From the NCBI GenBank assembly GCA_900542525.1, contig UQNZ01000006.1:1-64000 (forward strand): a stretch of 64,000 nucleotides of DNA, in the 5' to 3' direction. The DNA comes from an uncultured Eggerthella sp. (lineage in GTDB: Bacteria > Actinomycetota > Coriobacteriia > Coriobacteriales > Eggerthellaceae). How positions within the stretch are numbered: position 1 is the stretch's first letter; each line of letters starts with the position of its first letter. A model generated the notes under the pieces. The model was not told the origin of the DNA, ran no database searches, and worked only from the letters and a program-made list of their open reading frames with translations. The translations under genes and the position numbers were made by a program. Below, in pieces: positions 18,544-26,725 of this stretch.

Positions 18544-19509
18544 CTAACTTCCTTCTTGCACGTGCTCATAGAGCCATGCGAGCACATCCGCATAGACGGT
18601 CTGCTTGCCTGGTTCGTTCAGGATCTCGTGGCGCATGCCTGGATAAAGGATGAGCGAAACATCCTTCACGCCCGCATCGCGATACAGCTCGACTGCGCGA
18701 ACGACCGCTTTGCCATTCTCGCCCACGGGATCTTCGGCGCCCGCGATGAACAGCAACGGCAGATCCTTCGGAACGCGTGCTGCCACGCGTGGATCGACCG
18801 CACGTGAGACCACCCCGGTGAGCGCTGCATACCCACCCACTGTGAACATGACCCCACAGAGCGGGTCATCGATATAAGCATCGACCACCGCCGGGTCGAC
18901 CGAGATCCAATCGAGCGACGTGCGGGGGTTCTCGATTGCGCGCGCAAAACCACCAGCACCCATCGTATCAAGCACTTTCGATTTATAGCGCTCCCCCATC
19001 ACCGTGCCGATCGTGTGCGCAAGCAGATTCCCACTTCGCGCCAACAGAGCAGGCTGGTTGCCGGTGCCGCATATGATCGCACCCTGCACGCCTTGAGCAT
19101 GCTCGCTCAAATAGACACGCGTGACGAAGCTTCCCATGGAATGCCCGAAGATGAAATACGGCAGATCGCTGAACTGCTCGAACAGCGCCCGACGAACACG
19201 GTCGACATCGTTCACGAGCACCGCATCGCCCTGATCGAGCGTGATATGGCCCAGGTCGCGCGCATCAAGTACGCTCTTGCCATGCCCCACGTGATCATGC
19301 GCACCTACCACGAAACCGTTGCGTGCAAGAAAACGAGCGAACTCATCGTAGCGATCGATATGCTCTTCCATGCCATGCACGATCTGAATGACGCCCTTGA
19401 GCCCGTTTTCCGGAAGATAGGGTATCCAGAGCAGAACACGCAACTGCGATGTTCCATCACTTGAAGGAATGAAATGCTCGATACGCTCGACTGATACTTC
19501 TGAAGTCAT
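18544..19509 (-). CDS. Alpha/beta hydrolase, monoacylglycerol-lipase/lysophospholipase-like
   Basis: 321 aa serine hydrolase fold of the Hydrolase_4 type. Oxyanion/HG region QIVHGMEEHIDRYDEFARFL, nucleophile elbow FGHSMGS (Ser near 124), Asp in FIAGAEDPVGENG and His in YPGMRHEILNE complete a triad. This pattern matches monoglyceride lipases. It directly precedes glpK, so it may free glycerol for phosphorylation; the pairing is seen, the pathway is inferred. No signal peptide, so it is cytosolic. Confidence 0.88.
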   Translation of the reverse strand: MTSEVSVERIEHFIPSSDGTSQLRVLLWIPYLPENGLKGVIQIVHGMEEHIDRYDEFARFLARNGFVVGAHDHVGHGKSVLDARDLGHITLDQGDAVLVNDVDRVRRALFEQFSDLPYFIFGHSMGSFVTRVYLSEHAQGVQGAIICGTGNQPALLARSGNLLAHTIGTVMGERYKSKVLDTMGAGGFARAIENPRTSLDWISVDPAVVDAYIDDPLCGVMFTVGGYAALTGVVSRAVDPRVAARVPKDLPLLFIAGAEDPVGENGKAVVRAVELYRDAGVKDVSLILYPGMRHEILNEPGKQTVYADVLAWLYEHVQEGS

Positions 19510-19592
19510 GCGATTCCTGCCTTCCTCATGTTGCTGCCTTCACGAGGCTCAAAGATGTTCTTTTATAATAGCGACCCCAAACAAGGGACCGA

Positions 19593-21935
19593 TTATTTCT
19601 TCATAGCGGTTTTTGAATCGTTAGCCGCCAGATCGAGCGCGATCGCTCCTTGGCGAACGATGCGCGCAGGCATTTGCGTGCAGTCCACCACCGCTGAAGC
19701 ATGGCCACCAAAGGCTTCGCCCGCAACCGTAGCAACGCAAGCAGTGAGCGCAGGTGAAAGCTCTTCGGTACACGTTGGTGCAGGCTCCCCCGAGATATTC
19801 GCTGAAGTGGTTGCGAGCGGGCCAACCTGCTCGATGAGCGTGCGTGCGGTTGTGTCGTTGGGCACGCGCATCGCGATCGTGCCGGTAGCGCTTTGGTAAG
19901 CTGGCGGCACTTCATCGGACGCTTCAACGATGAGCGTGAGAGCTCCGGGCCAATGCGCGCGCACTAGTTCAAGAGCTTGAGCAGAAACACGCTTCCCATA
20001 GCGCACAAGATCGTCGATGCCTCCCACAAGCCAAGCGATGGGCTTGTTGCCTGCGCGCTGCTTGAGTCGGTAGAGCTCTGCTGGCGAAGGCGCATAGTTT
20101 ACGGCAACGCCAAGGCCGAACACGGTATCAGTCGGAAAGATTACCGGCTTACCCGCTCGAAGCGCTACTGCTGCGTCATCGGTCGAAACGAACAAAGACG
20201 CTGATGAAGGAGCTTCCTCCGCCGCCGTTGAAGCTGCTGCTGGCGCCGCCTCATACGAACGCGCGACCTCCTCTGCCACCTTGATGCCATCGATCGCAGC
20301 TGACATGATGCCGCCCGCGAACCCCGGCCCTTCCCCGCAGGGATAGATCCCTGATGGCGAACTTGCCTCCTTCGTTGCCGAACACGCGCGATAAGCCTGC
20401 AACGATTCATCGCGACAGATGCGCACCGGTGAAGAGGAACGTGTTTCGGGCGCAACAAGAAGCGCGCCCGGGTTGTCGAAGCCGCGGATCTTCTCTCCCA
20501 TGAGCGGCAATGCTTCGCGCAGGGCCTTCGTGATGAAATCAGGCAGCACCACATCGAGCGGCGCTTCGACCACGCCGCGTTCGTAAGTTGAATCGCAACG
20601 CACCGTATCACCATTGAACGCGCGTTCTTCACCAAGAAATGCCCGAACCGTTTGCGCTGGCGCCTGATAGGGCGCCCCGCCGTGCTCCTGCGCAACACGA
20701 TAGGCTCGCTGTTCGACCGTGCGCTGCAAATCGACCCCGGCAAGCACATCGCTGCTCGCAAGATCCACCGGATCCACGTTCACCAAAAGCGCCGCGTTCG
20801 CATTCTTGCCATCGCGCGCGTAATTGCTCATGCCGTTGGTAACAATACCGCCCGCTTCGCTTGCTGCAGCAACCACTTCTCCACCAGGGCACATGCAGAA
20901 GCTATACACGCTGCGTCCGCTCGGAAGGTGAATGGCCAGCTTGTATTCAGCCGCGCTGAGCGCCGGGTGCGTTGCCGCGCTTCCCCACTGCGCCTCATTG
21001 ATGAGCGCTTGAGGATGCTCGATGCGCACTCCCATAGAGAAGGGCTTTTGCTCCATAGCGAAGCCCGCATCACGAACGAGTTCGAACGTATCGCGCGCCG
21101 AATGACCGCATGCCAAGACAAGCGCGCTGCAAGGCTGAAGCGTCTCTTCGCCAGTTTGAGTATTGCGCAGCAGGATCGAAGTGAGTTGGCCGCCTTCGAA
21201 CATCGTCTCGACAAGCTTCGTATGAAAACGCACCTCGCCACCAAGGCGAATGATATCTTCGCGAATGGTGGATACGATGTGCGCAAGGTTATCGCTTCCC
21301 AAGTGAGGATGCGCTTGCCACAAGATGCTCTCGGGAGCACCCGCATCAACGAACCAATGCAACACGTGGGCCGTATAGCGATTCTTAAGATTGGTCGTGA
21401 GCTTGCCATCGGAGAACGTGCCCGCACCACCTTCACCAAACTGTATGTTCGACCAGGGGTTAAGCTCGCCCGTTCGAAAAAAGGCTTCCACATCATGTGC
21501 GCGCTCTTCCACCGGCGCGCCTTGCTCAACGAGAAGAGGTTTGAGCCCGCTCTTCGCAAGATACCAAGCAGCAAAGAGACCAGCAGGCCCCGCACCTACT
21601 ACTACCGGCGGCAGGTCGGACGCAGTGAGCCGGGGAATCTCAAGCGACGCATAAGGAGCTGCTGGCCTGATCTGTAAGCCCTTCAGCTTCGCATCGTTTC
21701 GTTCGGCTCGCGCAAGCAAATGCTCTTCATGATCGGAAGGCAGCTCCAGCCGATAGCTCGCGATGAAATGCACGTTCGCTTTCTTGCGCGCATCAACGCT
21801 GCGCTTCAGCAATTGAGCGCCTTCAATTGCACCCAGTTTCACGCCAAGCTGCCGAGCGACCTCTCTCAGCGCAAGCGTCTGACCATCGGGCAAGCCCGCA
21901 TCGAGCGAAAGCTTCAGACCGGAAACATCGATCAT
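19593..21935 (-). CDS. Fusion: FAD-dependent dehydrogenase (COG2509 type) + TsaC/YrdC threonylcarbamoyl-AMP synthase domain
   Basis: 780 aa, two domains. Residues 1-575 are a NAD(FAD)-utilising dehydrogenase of the COG2509 kind: dinucleotide motif PPVVVGAGPAGLFAAWYLAK near 110, FGEGGAGTFSDGKLTT, CMCPGGEVVAA, and a terminal GEGPGFAGGIMSAAIDGIK motif. An Ala/Glu linker follows. Residues 595-780 are a YrdC fold: IFPTDTVFGLGV, RLKQRAGNKPIAWLV, WPGALTLI, TSANISG, which makes threonylcarbamoyl-AMP for t6A on tRNA. No Sua5 C-terminal domain. The linkage is through a single uninterrupted frame. Overlaps the upstream oxidoreductase by four bases. Function of the flavin half is unknown. Confidence 0.9.
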   Translation of the reverse strand: MIDVSGLKLSLDAGLPDGQTLALREVARQLGVKLGAIEGAQLLKRSVDARKKANVHFIASYRLELPSDHEEHLLARAERNDAKLKGLQIRPAAPYASLEIPRLTASDLPPVVVGAGPAGLFAAWYLAKSGLKPLLVEQGAPVEERAHDVEAFFRTGELNPWSNIQFGEGGAGTFSDGKLTTNLKNRYTAHVLHWFVDAGAPESILWQAHPHLGSDNLAHIVSTIREDIIRLGGEVRFHTKLVETMFEGGQLTSILLRNTQTGEETLQPCSALVLACGHSARDTFELVRDAGFAMEQKPFSMGVRIEHPQALINEAQWGSAATHPALSAAEYKLAIHLPSGRSVYSFCMCPGGEVVAAASEAGGIVTNGMSNYARDGKNANAALLVNVDPVDLASSDVLAGVDLQRTVEQRAYRVAQEHGGAPYQAPAQTVRAFLGEERAFNGDTVRCDSTYERGVVEAPLDVVLPDFITKALREALPLMGEKIRGFDNPGALLVAPETRSSSPVRICRDESLQAYRACSATKEASSPSGIYPCGEGPGFAGGIMSAAIDGIKVAEEVARSYEAAPAAASTAAEEAPSSASLFVSTDDAAVALRAGKPVIFPTDTVFGLGVAVNYAPSPAELYRLKQRAGNKPIAWLVGGIDDLVRYGKRVSAQALELVRAHWPGALTLIVEASDEVPPAYQSATGTIAMRVPNDTTARTLIEQVGPLATTSANISGEPAPTCTEELSPALTACVATVAGEAFGGHASAVVDCTQMPARIVRQGAIALDLAANDSKTAMKK

Positions 21936-23512
21936 GCCGACTCACGCTCCAGGGCTGATGCAGCGATACGCCAAGCTTGATCGGTTGCATCGGAACCATC
22001 TTTTCTTCGCGTATCGGCACTTTCAAAAGGAACGGGCGGGGTCTTCCGTTTCAGAAGATTCATGTCGCGCGCGATCGAAAGCCCCGCCAAAAGACCGCTT
22101 GACCACGCCCAATGAAGGTTATAGCCGCCACAAGGTGCATCGACATCGAGCGCTTCACCACAGAGATACAAACCCGAAACAGCAGGTGTTTCCATGGTTT
22201 TGGCATTCACGCTACCTGAGCAGAATCCACCACGCTGCACTTGGCACTGGCCTGCATCGCCAACACCCTTAACCTCAAGCTCGAATGACTTGATCGCTTT
22301 TGCTAGTGCTTCGATCATCGCTTCATCAAGCGAATGTGCTGCCCCGATCTCTGTCGTCGGTCGATCGCTCGCAACACCCAGATAATTCGTTGCCGCATAG
22401 CGCGTGATCACTTGCGCCACTTCAGGAACGAAGAACCCGCGCAAAAGATCGAGTGCCGTCGGGGCAGATCTGTTGCGCTGCTCCAAAAAGGCAGCACGCG
22501 CTTGCAGCAAGTCGATCAAGCGAGCAAGTGGGCGCTCAGGAACGAAATCGAGCGAGACGATATCGCCTGCCTCCACGAACCGCAAAGCATTGAACACCAC
22601 GATGCCAGAAATGCCATACGGGCGAAACAGCAGCTCGCCTTCTTCGGAAAAGCCTTTTGCCTCACAGTTCAAACGGACACGCGCACGAATACCATCGAGA
22701 CCAGAAAGAAACTCTGTTGAGGTGGCAAGCGGCCCTAAGACAGATTGGCAAGCAACACGCTCGATGCCTGCGAGAACACCCTGTTCGTGAAGAGCAGAAG
22801 CACCTCCACCCGCAGCATAAACAACAACGTCAGCAGAAAAGGTTTCTTGCCTGCCCGGAGCCACGTCGCTTGTATCCATACCAGCGACGCCACCCCGCCC
22901 TTGCGAACCACCTTCGGTACGCTGCAGTTCGAGTACGAAACGACTCTCCTGTTTTGCGATCTGCGCAACCGCAATGCCGCAATAGCGCTCAACGTTGCAG
23001 CGATCGAGCTCTGCTTCAAGCACTTCAAGCACCGAGGTAGCCTTGTTCGAAAACGGATAGAGCGCGCCGCCCGAAAGCGGCGCTTCACGCCAAACAAGAC
23101 CGAGCGAAGTGAGCCATTGCAGAACAGCATTCTCATAGGCACTGCGCACAGGAGCGCCCGAAGTCTTTAGCGGAGAATCAGCGAACGCCACCTCGAGCGC
23201 ATCAAAGACCCGCTCAACGAATGCGGGTTGATTAAACAGAACAGGACGCATATCCTCATGCGAAAAATTACAGCGACCATTGCCACTGCGCAGGATGGAC
23301 GACCCAATGCGTCTGCCTTTTTCTATAACAACAACGCGTACAGTGGCTTGCGTCGCACGCGCACATGCAGCAACAGCACACGCCGCCGCGATACCCGAAG
23401 CGCCTCCGCCAACAATAGCCACGGTCGGCTGCTCGTCAGCACGAGGAAGCTCGACTGGACGAGCCTCTTGCCGCGCGCGCTTCACACCAGATTGTTTCTT
23501 TCGTTTTGTCAT
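21932..23512 (-). CDS. NAD(P)/FAD-dependent oxidoreductase, HI0933/BaiN-like
   Basis: 526 aa flavoprotein. Motifs: TVAIVGGGASGIAAACAVA (FAD Rossmann, about 30-48), ILRSGNGRCNFSHED (signature of the HI0933/BaiN group), KATSVLEVLEAEL, QVQRGGFCSGSVNAKTMET and a C-terminal GLYLCGEALDVDAPCGGYNLHWAWSSG. Some members reduce bile-acid intermediates; others have unknown substrates, so no specific activity is assigned. A basic, Arg/Lys-rich 28-residue extension precedes the fold. First gene of a two-gene unit with the fusion protein (ATGA overlap). Confidence 0.92.
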   Translation of the reverse strand: MTKRKKQSGVKRARQEARPVELPRADEQPTVAIVGGGASGIAAACAVAACARATQATVRVVVIEKGRRIGSSILRSGNGRCNFSHEDMRPVLFNQPAFVERVFDALEVAFADSPLKTSGAPVRSAYENAVLQWLTSLGLVWREAPLSGGALYPFSNKATSVLEVLEAELDRCNVERYCGIAVAQIAKQESRFVLELQRTEGGSQGRGGVAGMDTSDVAPGRQETFSADVVVYAAGGGASALHEQGVLAGIERVACQSVLGPLATSTEFLSGLDGIRARVRLNCEAKGFSEEGELLFRPYGISGIVVFNALRFVEAGDIVSLDFVPERPLARLIDLLQARAAFLEQRNRSAPTALDLLRGFFVPEVAQVITRYAATNYLGVASDRPTTEIGAAHSLDEAMIEALAKAIKSFELEVKGVGDAGQCQVQRGGFCSGSVNAKTMETPAVSGLYLCGEALDVDAPCGGYNLHWAWSSGLLAGLSIARDMNLLKRKTPPVPFESADTRRKDGSDATDQAWRIAASALERESA

Positions 23513-23590
23513 ATGTCTATCTTATAGAAATTCTTCACCATACGTAATGCCTCACGCATTTTTTGAGGCAGCGAATCATTCGCGCAAAGC

Positions 23591-23616
23591 AAGAAAGCCG
23601 ATCAGAGGATCGGCTT
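23591..23616 (-). terminator. Terminator after desulfoferrodoxin
   Basis: Perfect 11-bp stem GAAAGCCGATC / GATCGGCTTTC with an AGAG loop, downstream of the minus-strand stop at 23687. The tail is TTGC rather than a long T-run. Confidence 0.65.
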
Positions 23617-23686
23617 TCCATACTGCATTTTGAACTTGAATGATGGCTGCTCATCAGCTTGCCCTCACGCTCAGCACAGCTTCAGG

Positions 23687-24067
23687 CTACATCTCCTTGA
23701 CCCACAGGCCATGGATGTTGCAGTAATCGTACGCCGCGATGGGGTTCTCGCCAGGAGCAAGCGCGAATTCAGCCTCGGGCGCATCGCCAGGATTCAGCTT
23801 CGCATACTGGAAGCCACGGTTCGTCTCAAGCACGATCATGGTGATCCAGTGCGTATCGATCATAGGATGCGGCTCTTCGCCAACCTTCACGCGCACCACG
23901 CCATCAACGAAATCGATAACGGGAATGTGCTTCTCGTGAGAAGCCTCAACGCTATCGGGCACCAATTCGCTCATCTTTTCGCCACAGCAGAACAGCGCTG
24001 GACCTTCGTCAAAAAGCTTCACCGCGATATTGCCGCAATGTTCACATTTGAAGAATTGAAGTTTCAT
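23687..24067 (-). CDS. dfx: Desulfoferrodoxin (superoxide reductase)
   Basis: 126 aa two-domain protein that reduces superoxide to peroxide in anaerobes. N-terminal desulforedoxin iron site: Cys8, Cys11, Cys27, Cys28. Superoxide-reductase site: HEKHIP (Glu45, Lys46, His47), His67, His73 and the CNIHG pair Cys116/His119. All ligands are present, so it is predicted active. Located one base after lgt in the same direction; RBS overlaps sequence before ATG 24067. Confidence 0.96.
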   Translation of the reverse strand: MKLQFFKCEHCGNIAVKLFDEGPALFCCGEKMSELVPDSVEASHEKHIPVIDFVDGVVRVKVGEEPHPMIDTHWITMIVLETNRGFQYAKLNPGDAPEAEFALAPGENPIAAYDYCNIHGLWVKEM

Positions 24068-24068
24068 A

Positions 24069-24905
24069 TTATTCCTCCTTATTCACCAATGAATACGGCC
24101 CCTCTTGTGACCGCTTCGTTACACAGGCATATATAAGCACAATCGCGCCCACCACAACGAGCGGAATCGAAAGAAGTTGCCCCATCGTAAACCAATCTCC
24201 AAGCAGGTAACCAATCTGGGCATCGGGCTGGCGAATGAATTCGATCAGAAAGCGGAAGATGCCATAGCCCACCAAAAAGGTGCCGATGTAGGCTCCACGC
24301 GGAAAGGGCGGCTTTTTGAACGACATCACGAACAAGATAGCGAAGAGCACCACTCCTTCAAGCAGCGCCTCATAGAGCTGACTCGGATGGCGCGGCATCA
24401 TTCCTGCCGACCCGCCAAACACCACACCCCAAGGCAGATCGGTGGGTGCACCCCAAAGTTCACCGTTGACGAAGTTCGCACAACGACCGAAGAACAGCCC
24501 GATCGGCACGCCGATAATGGCCACATCGAGCAAAGAAAGATAGGGCATCTTGACGATCTTTGCCGCCACGATGCCAGCAAGCAGCGCGCCTACTAAGCCA
24601 CCGTGGAAGCTCATGCCACCATTCGCAAAATTCAACACTTCAAGCGGATGCGCCGCATAGAAGGGACCATTGTAAACGAGCACATAGCCCAAGCGCCCGC
24701 CGATGATCACGCCCACCATCGCGCAAATGATGACCACGCAGATGTTCTCGAAATCGAAGCGCATCTTCCAACGCTTACCCACGAAGTAGATGACCACGCC
24801 CGCCAACAGAAAGCCAAGCGCATAGGCAATGCCGTACCAACGCGCCGAAAACGGGCCTATCGAGAAAGCTATGGGATCAAGTGTTTGATAGAGATCGTTG
24901 AGCAT
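24069..24905 (-). CDS. lgt: Prolipoprotein diacylglyceryl transferase
   Basis: 278 aa seven-helix membrane enzyme that lipidates prolipoprotein Cys. The Lgt signature GRCANFVNGELWG is complete, along with FHGGLVGAL and the RHPSQLYEALLEG helix. Start ATG 24905 (MLNDLYQTLDPIAFSIG). No Shine-Dalgarno is present; instead a TTGGGA-17-TATAAT promoter ends six bases before the ATG, which would give a leaderless transcript. Its likely substrates here include the lipoprotein at 15.7 kb. Confidence 0.95.
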   Translation of the reverse strand: MLNDLYQTLDPIAFSIGPFSARWYGIAYALGFLLAGVVIYFVGKRWKMRFDFENICVVIICAMVGVIIGGRLGYVLVYNGPFYAAHPLEVLNFANGGMSFHGGLVGALLAGIVAAKIVKMPYLSLLDVAIIGVPIGLFFGRCANFVNGELWGAPTDLPWGVVFGGSAGMMPRHPSQLYEALLEGVVLFAILFVMSFKKPPFPRGAYIGTFLVGYGIFRFLIEFIRQPDAQIGYLLGDWFTMGQLLSIPLVVVGAIVLIYACVTKRSQEGPYSLVNKEE

Positions 24906-24911
24906 GCTCTC

Positions 24912-24940
24912 ATTATAAGCATTGAACCGAACACTCCCAA
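24912..24940 (-). promoter_or_regulatory. lgt promoter, predicted leaderless
   Basis: -35 TTGGGA (24935-24940), 17-base spacer, -10 TATAAT (24912-24917). Transcription would start at or next to the lgt ATG at 24905. Confidence 0.6.
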
Positions 24941-25030
24941 GATCACCAGTTAAATGGAGCATTGAAGGTAATTCCTGAGATCGTCATGGTCTGGGAGCAT
25001 GAACCAAACGCGCGATCAGGACACAGAATG

Positions 25031-25258
25031 CTATTCAACCTTGCGTCCCATGCCAGCATTCACTTCAGCAGCTGCCTGATATACATCAGGAAAGAGTACG
25101 GAGGGAATGTTCGCCACGGTTGATACAGTCTGGTTGCAGTGATTGCAATAAACCGTGAAGAGTGCCTGCGTATTGCTCAAGACCATCATGGAAGCATATG
25201 CACGCAAATCGAGATCTTTGATGCCGCAATTTGGGCATTTAACCAGAACATCATCCAT
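25031..25258 (-). CDS. Small zinc-ribbon protein
   Basis: 75 aa. Two CxxC knuckles, CPNC (residues 8-11) and CNHC (about 38-41), predict a zinc ribbon. The rest has no known motif. AAGGGGAG sequence lies before ATG 25258. Function unknown; may bind nucleic acid or be a metal-site adaptor. Confidence 0.7.
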   Translation of the reverse strand: MDDVLVKCPNCGIKDLDLRAYASMMVLSNTQALFTVYCNHCNQTVSTVANIPSVLFPDVYQAAAEVNAGMGRKVE

Positions 25259-25375
25259 TGCTGAACTCCCCTTACGCGCTACGCGCTACTTGTCGCATTT
25301 GCTTATCGAGCGTGCCTCCATTATCGAAGAACCTTACTCGATTCAAGAGGTCAGCTGCCGATTGATGCCGAATCG

Positions 25376-25630
25376 CTACTTGGATGCCTCGCTCTCTAGC
25401 ACAGGCGCATTTGTAAGGAAGAACTCACAGAATTGGCAGATATCCTTCATGCAATGTTCGCGGTCAAGATCGACGCGGAACACGAGAGCCGGATCCGTGG
25501 TCACATGATGAGTAGGGCGGTGGCAGGCAGCAAAATGGCAGTCGGCCGGACAGCGCTCACCTGGTGTATTATGCGGGCAGCGCGACATCATCTCTTCATC
25601 ACAGCCGCGTGTTTCCCAACAAAATGCCAT
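25376..25630 (-). CDS. Cysteine-rich small protein
   Basis: 84 aa with nine cysteines (FCWETRGC, SRCPHN, ERCPADC, AACHR, EHCMKDICQFC), enough for one or two Fe-S clusters or zinc sites. No transmembrane segment. ATG 25630 has AAAGG seven bases upstream, while an upstream GTG has none. It lies between a zinc-ribbon gene and an Nfu-type scaffold gene, hinting at metal or cluster handling. I do not recognise the family. Confidence 0.65.
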   Translation of the reverse strand: MAFCWETRGCDEEMMSRCPHNTPGERCPADCHFAACHRPTHHVTTDPALVFRVDLDREHCMKDICQFCEFFLTNAPVLESEASK

Positions 25631-25654
25631 GGGACAACCTTTCACGAAATGAAA

Positions 25655-25678
25655 AAGCGCCGCAGCAGGGCGGCGCTT
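25655..25678 (-). terminator. Terminator after the Nfu-type gene
   Basis: Nine-base stem AAGCGCCGC/GCGGCGCTT followed on the minus strand by TTTTTC. Confidence 0.85.
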
Positions 25679-25693
25679 CAGCGCATACGCTTA

Positions 25694-25924
25694 CTACTGT
25701 GCAGGCACGACCTTAGTAACGCCAGGAATGCGCTCCTTCAGGATGCGCTCAACACCATTAGCCAAGGTCATCTGAGACATGGGGCAGCCCTTGCAAGCAC
25801 CCTGCAGTTCAACGGTGACCACACCATCGTCGCTCACATCGACAAGCGCAACATCGCCGCCATCAGCCTGAAGGGAGGGGCGGATAAGCTCGAGCACTGC
25901 AGCTACATCAGATTTTTCTACCAT
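25694..25924 (-). CDS. NifU C-terminal (Nfu)-type Fe-S scaffold protein
   Basis: 76 aa single Nfu domain. CKGCPMS (Cys44, Cys47) is the cluster-binding motif, preceded by RPSLQADGGDVALVDV, the standard start of the fold. It delivers [4Fe-4S] clusters to client enzymes; the window has several (type-4 UDG, HdrD-like protein, OYE, iron-sulfur flavoprotein). ATG 25924 follows AAGGAG. Confidence 0.95.
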   Translation of the reverse strand: MVEKSDVAAVLELIRPSLQADGGDVALVDVSDDGVVTVELQGACKGCPMSQMTLANGVERILKERIPGVTKVVPAQ

Positions 25925-25957
25925 GATAGTCTCCTTAATTGCTTTGATTCGAGCCGG

Positions 25958-26638
25958 CTATTCGGCTGAAGATTCTTGTTCTTTACTTCTCGCTGCCATT
26001 CTATCACGCACGATTTGTCCTACCTGTTTAAAATCGGATATCAGCACATCTCGCTTAGAACGATCATAGATCGCAGCTGCCGGATGAAACGTAGGAAGCA
26101 CCAAGAACCGTCCTGCCTGTTGCACGGTACCACGCAAGCGCGTGATGCCCACCGTTGTGCGCAGGATGAACTGCGTAGCGAAGTTTCCAAGCGTGACGAT
26201 GACATCGGGGTTGATGATCTTGGTTTGCGCACGCAAGTAGGGTGCACACGCCTCGATCTCGTGCGGTTGAGGGTTGCGGTTCGCAGGCGGTCTACACTTG
26301 AGCACGTTTGCGATGAAGATATCTTCACGCTTGAGGCCAGCGTCCTCGAGCAATTCATTCAGGAACTTCCCCGCCGCACCCACGAACGGCTCACCCTGCA
26401 AGTCTTCATTCTTCCCGGGCGCTTCCCCTATCACGAGAATGCGCGCGTGCGGATCGCCGGAGCCGAACACGATCTTTGTACGCGTTTCGCACAGATCGCA
26501 CTTGGTACACCCCTCCACCAGAGCATGCAGCTCGTCGAGTGTTTCAGCAGGCGCGATCCGCACAGCCTTGCGTGCAGGCACCGGCTGCGATTGTGCGTAT
26601 TGCAAATGCTTCGACACCAGATCTTTTTCATCATTCAT
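25958..26638 (-). CDS. Type-4 uracil-DNA glycosylase (Fe-S)
   Basis: 226 aa. Family-4 UDG: catalytic motif GEAPGKNED (about 71-79), GAAGKFLNELL, NVLKCRPPANRNPQPHE, and motif B HPAAAI near the C-terminus. Cys44 and Cys47 with two later Cys (C-x15-C around 115-131) match the 4Fe-4S ligands. Removes uracil from DNA. ATG 26638 with GGAGCC upstream; the frame continues open without family sequence. Confidence 0.95.
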   Translation of the reverse strand: MNDEKDLVSKHLQYAQSQPVPARKAVRIAPAETLDELHALVEGCTKCDLCETRTKIVFGSGDPHARILVIGEAPGKNEDLQGEPFVGAAGKFLNELLEDAGLKREDIFIANVLKCRPPANRNPQPHEIEACAPYLRAQTKIINPDVIVTLGNFATQFILRTTVGITRLRGTVQQAGRFLVLPTFHPAAAIYDRSKRDVLISDFKQVGQIVRDRMAARSKEQESSAE

Positions 26639-26725
26639 AGTTGGCTCCTTGAGAGATGCAAGCGCATGACAAGAGGTAAGGACGCGACACATAAGCGCTT
26701 TGCCCCTCTACCGCTTCTCGTGCGT

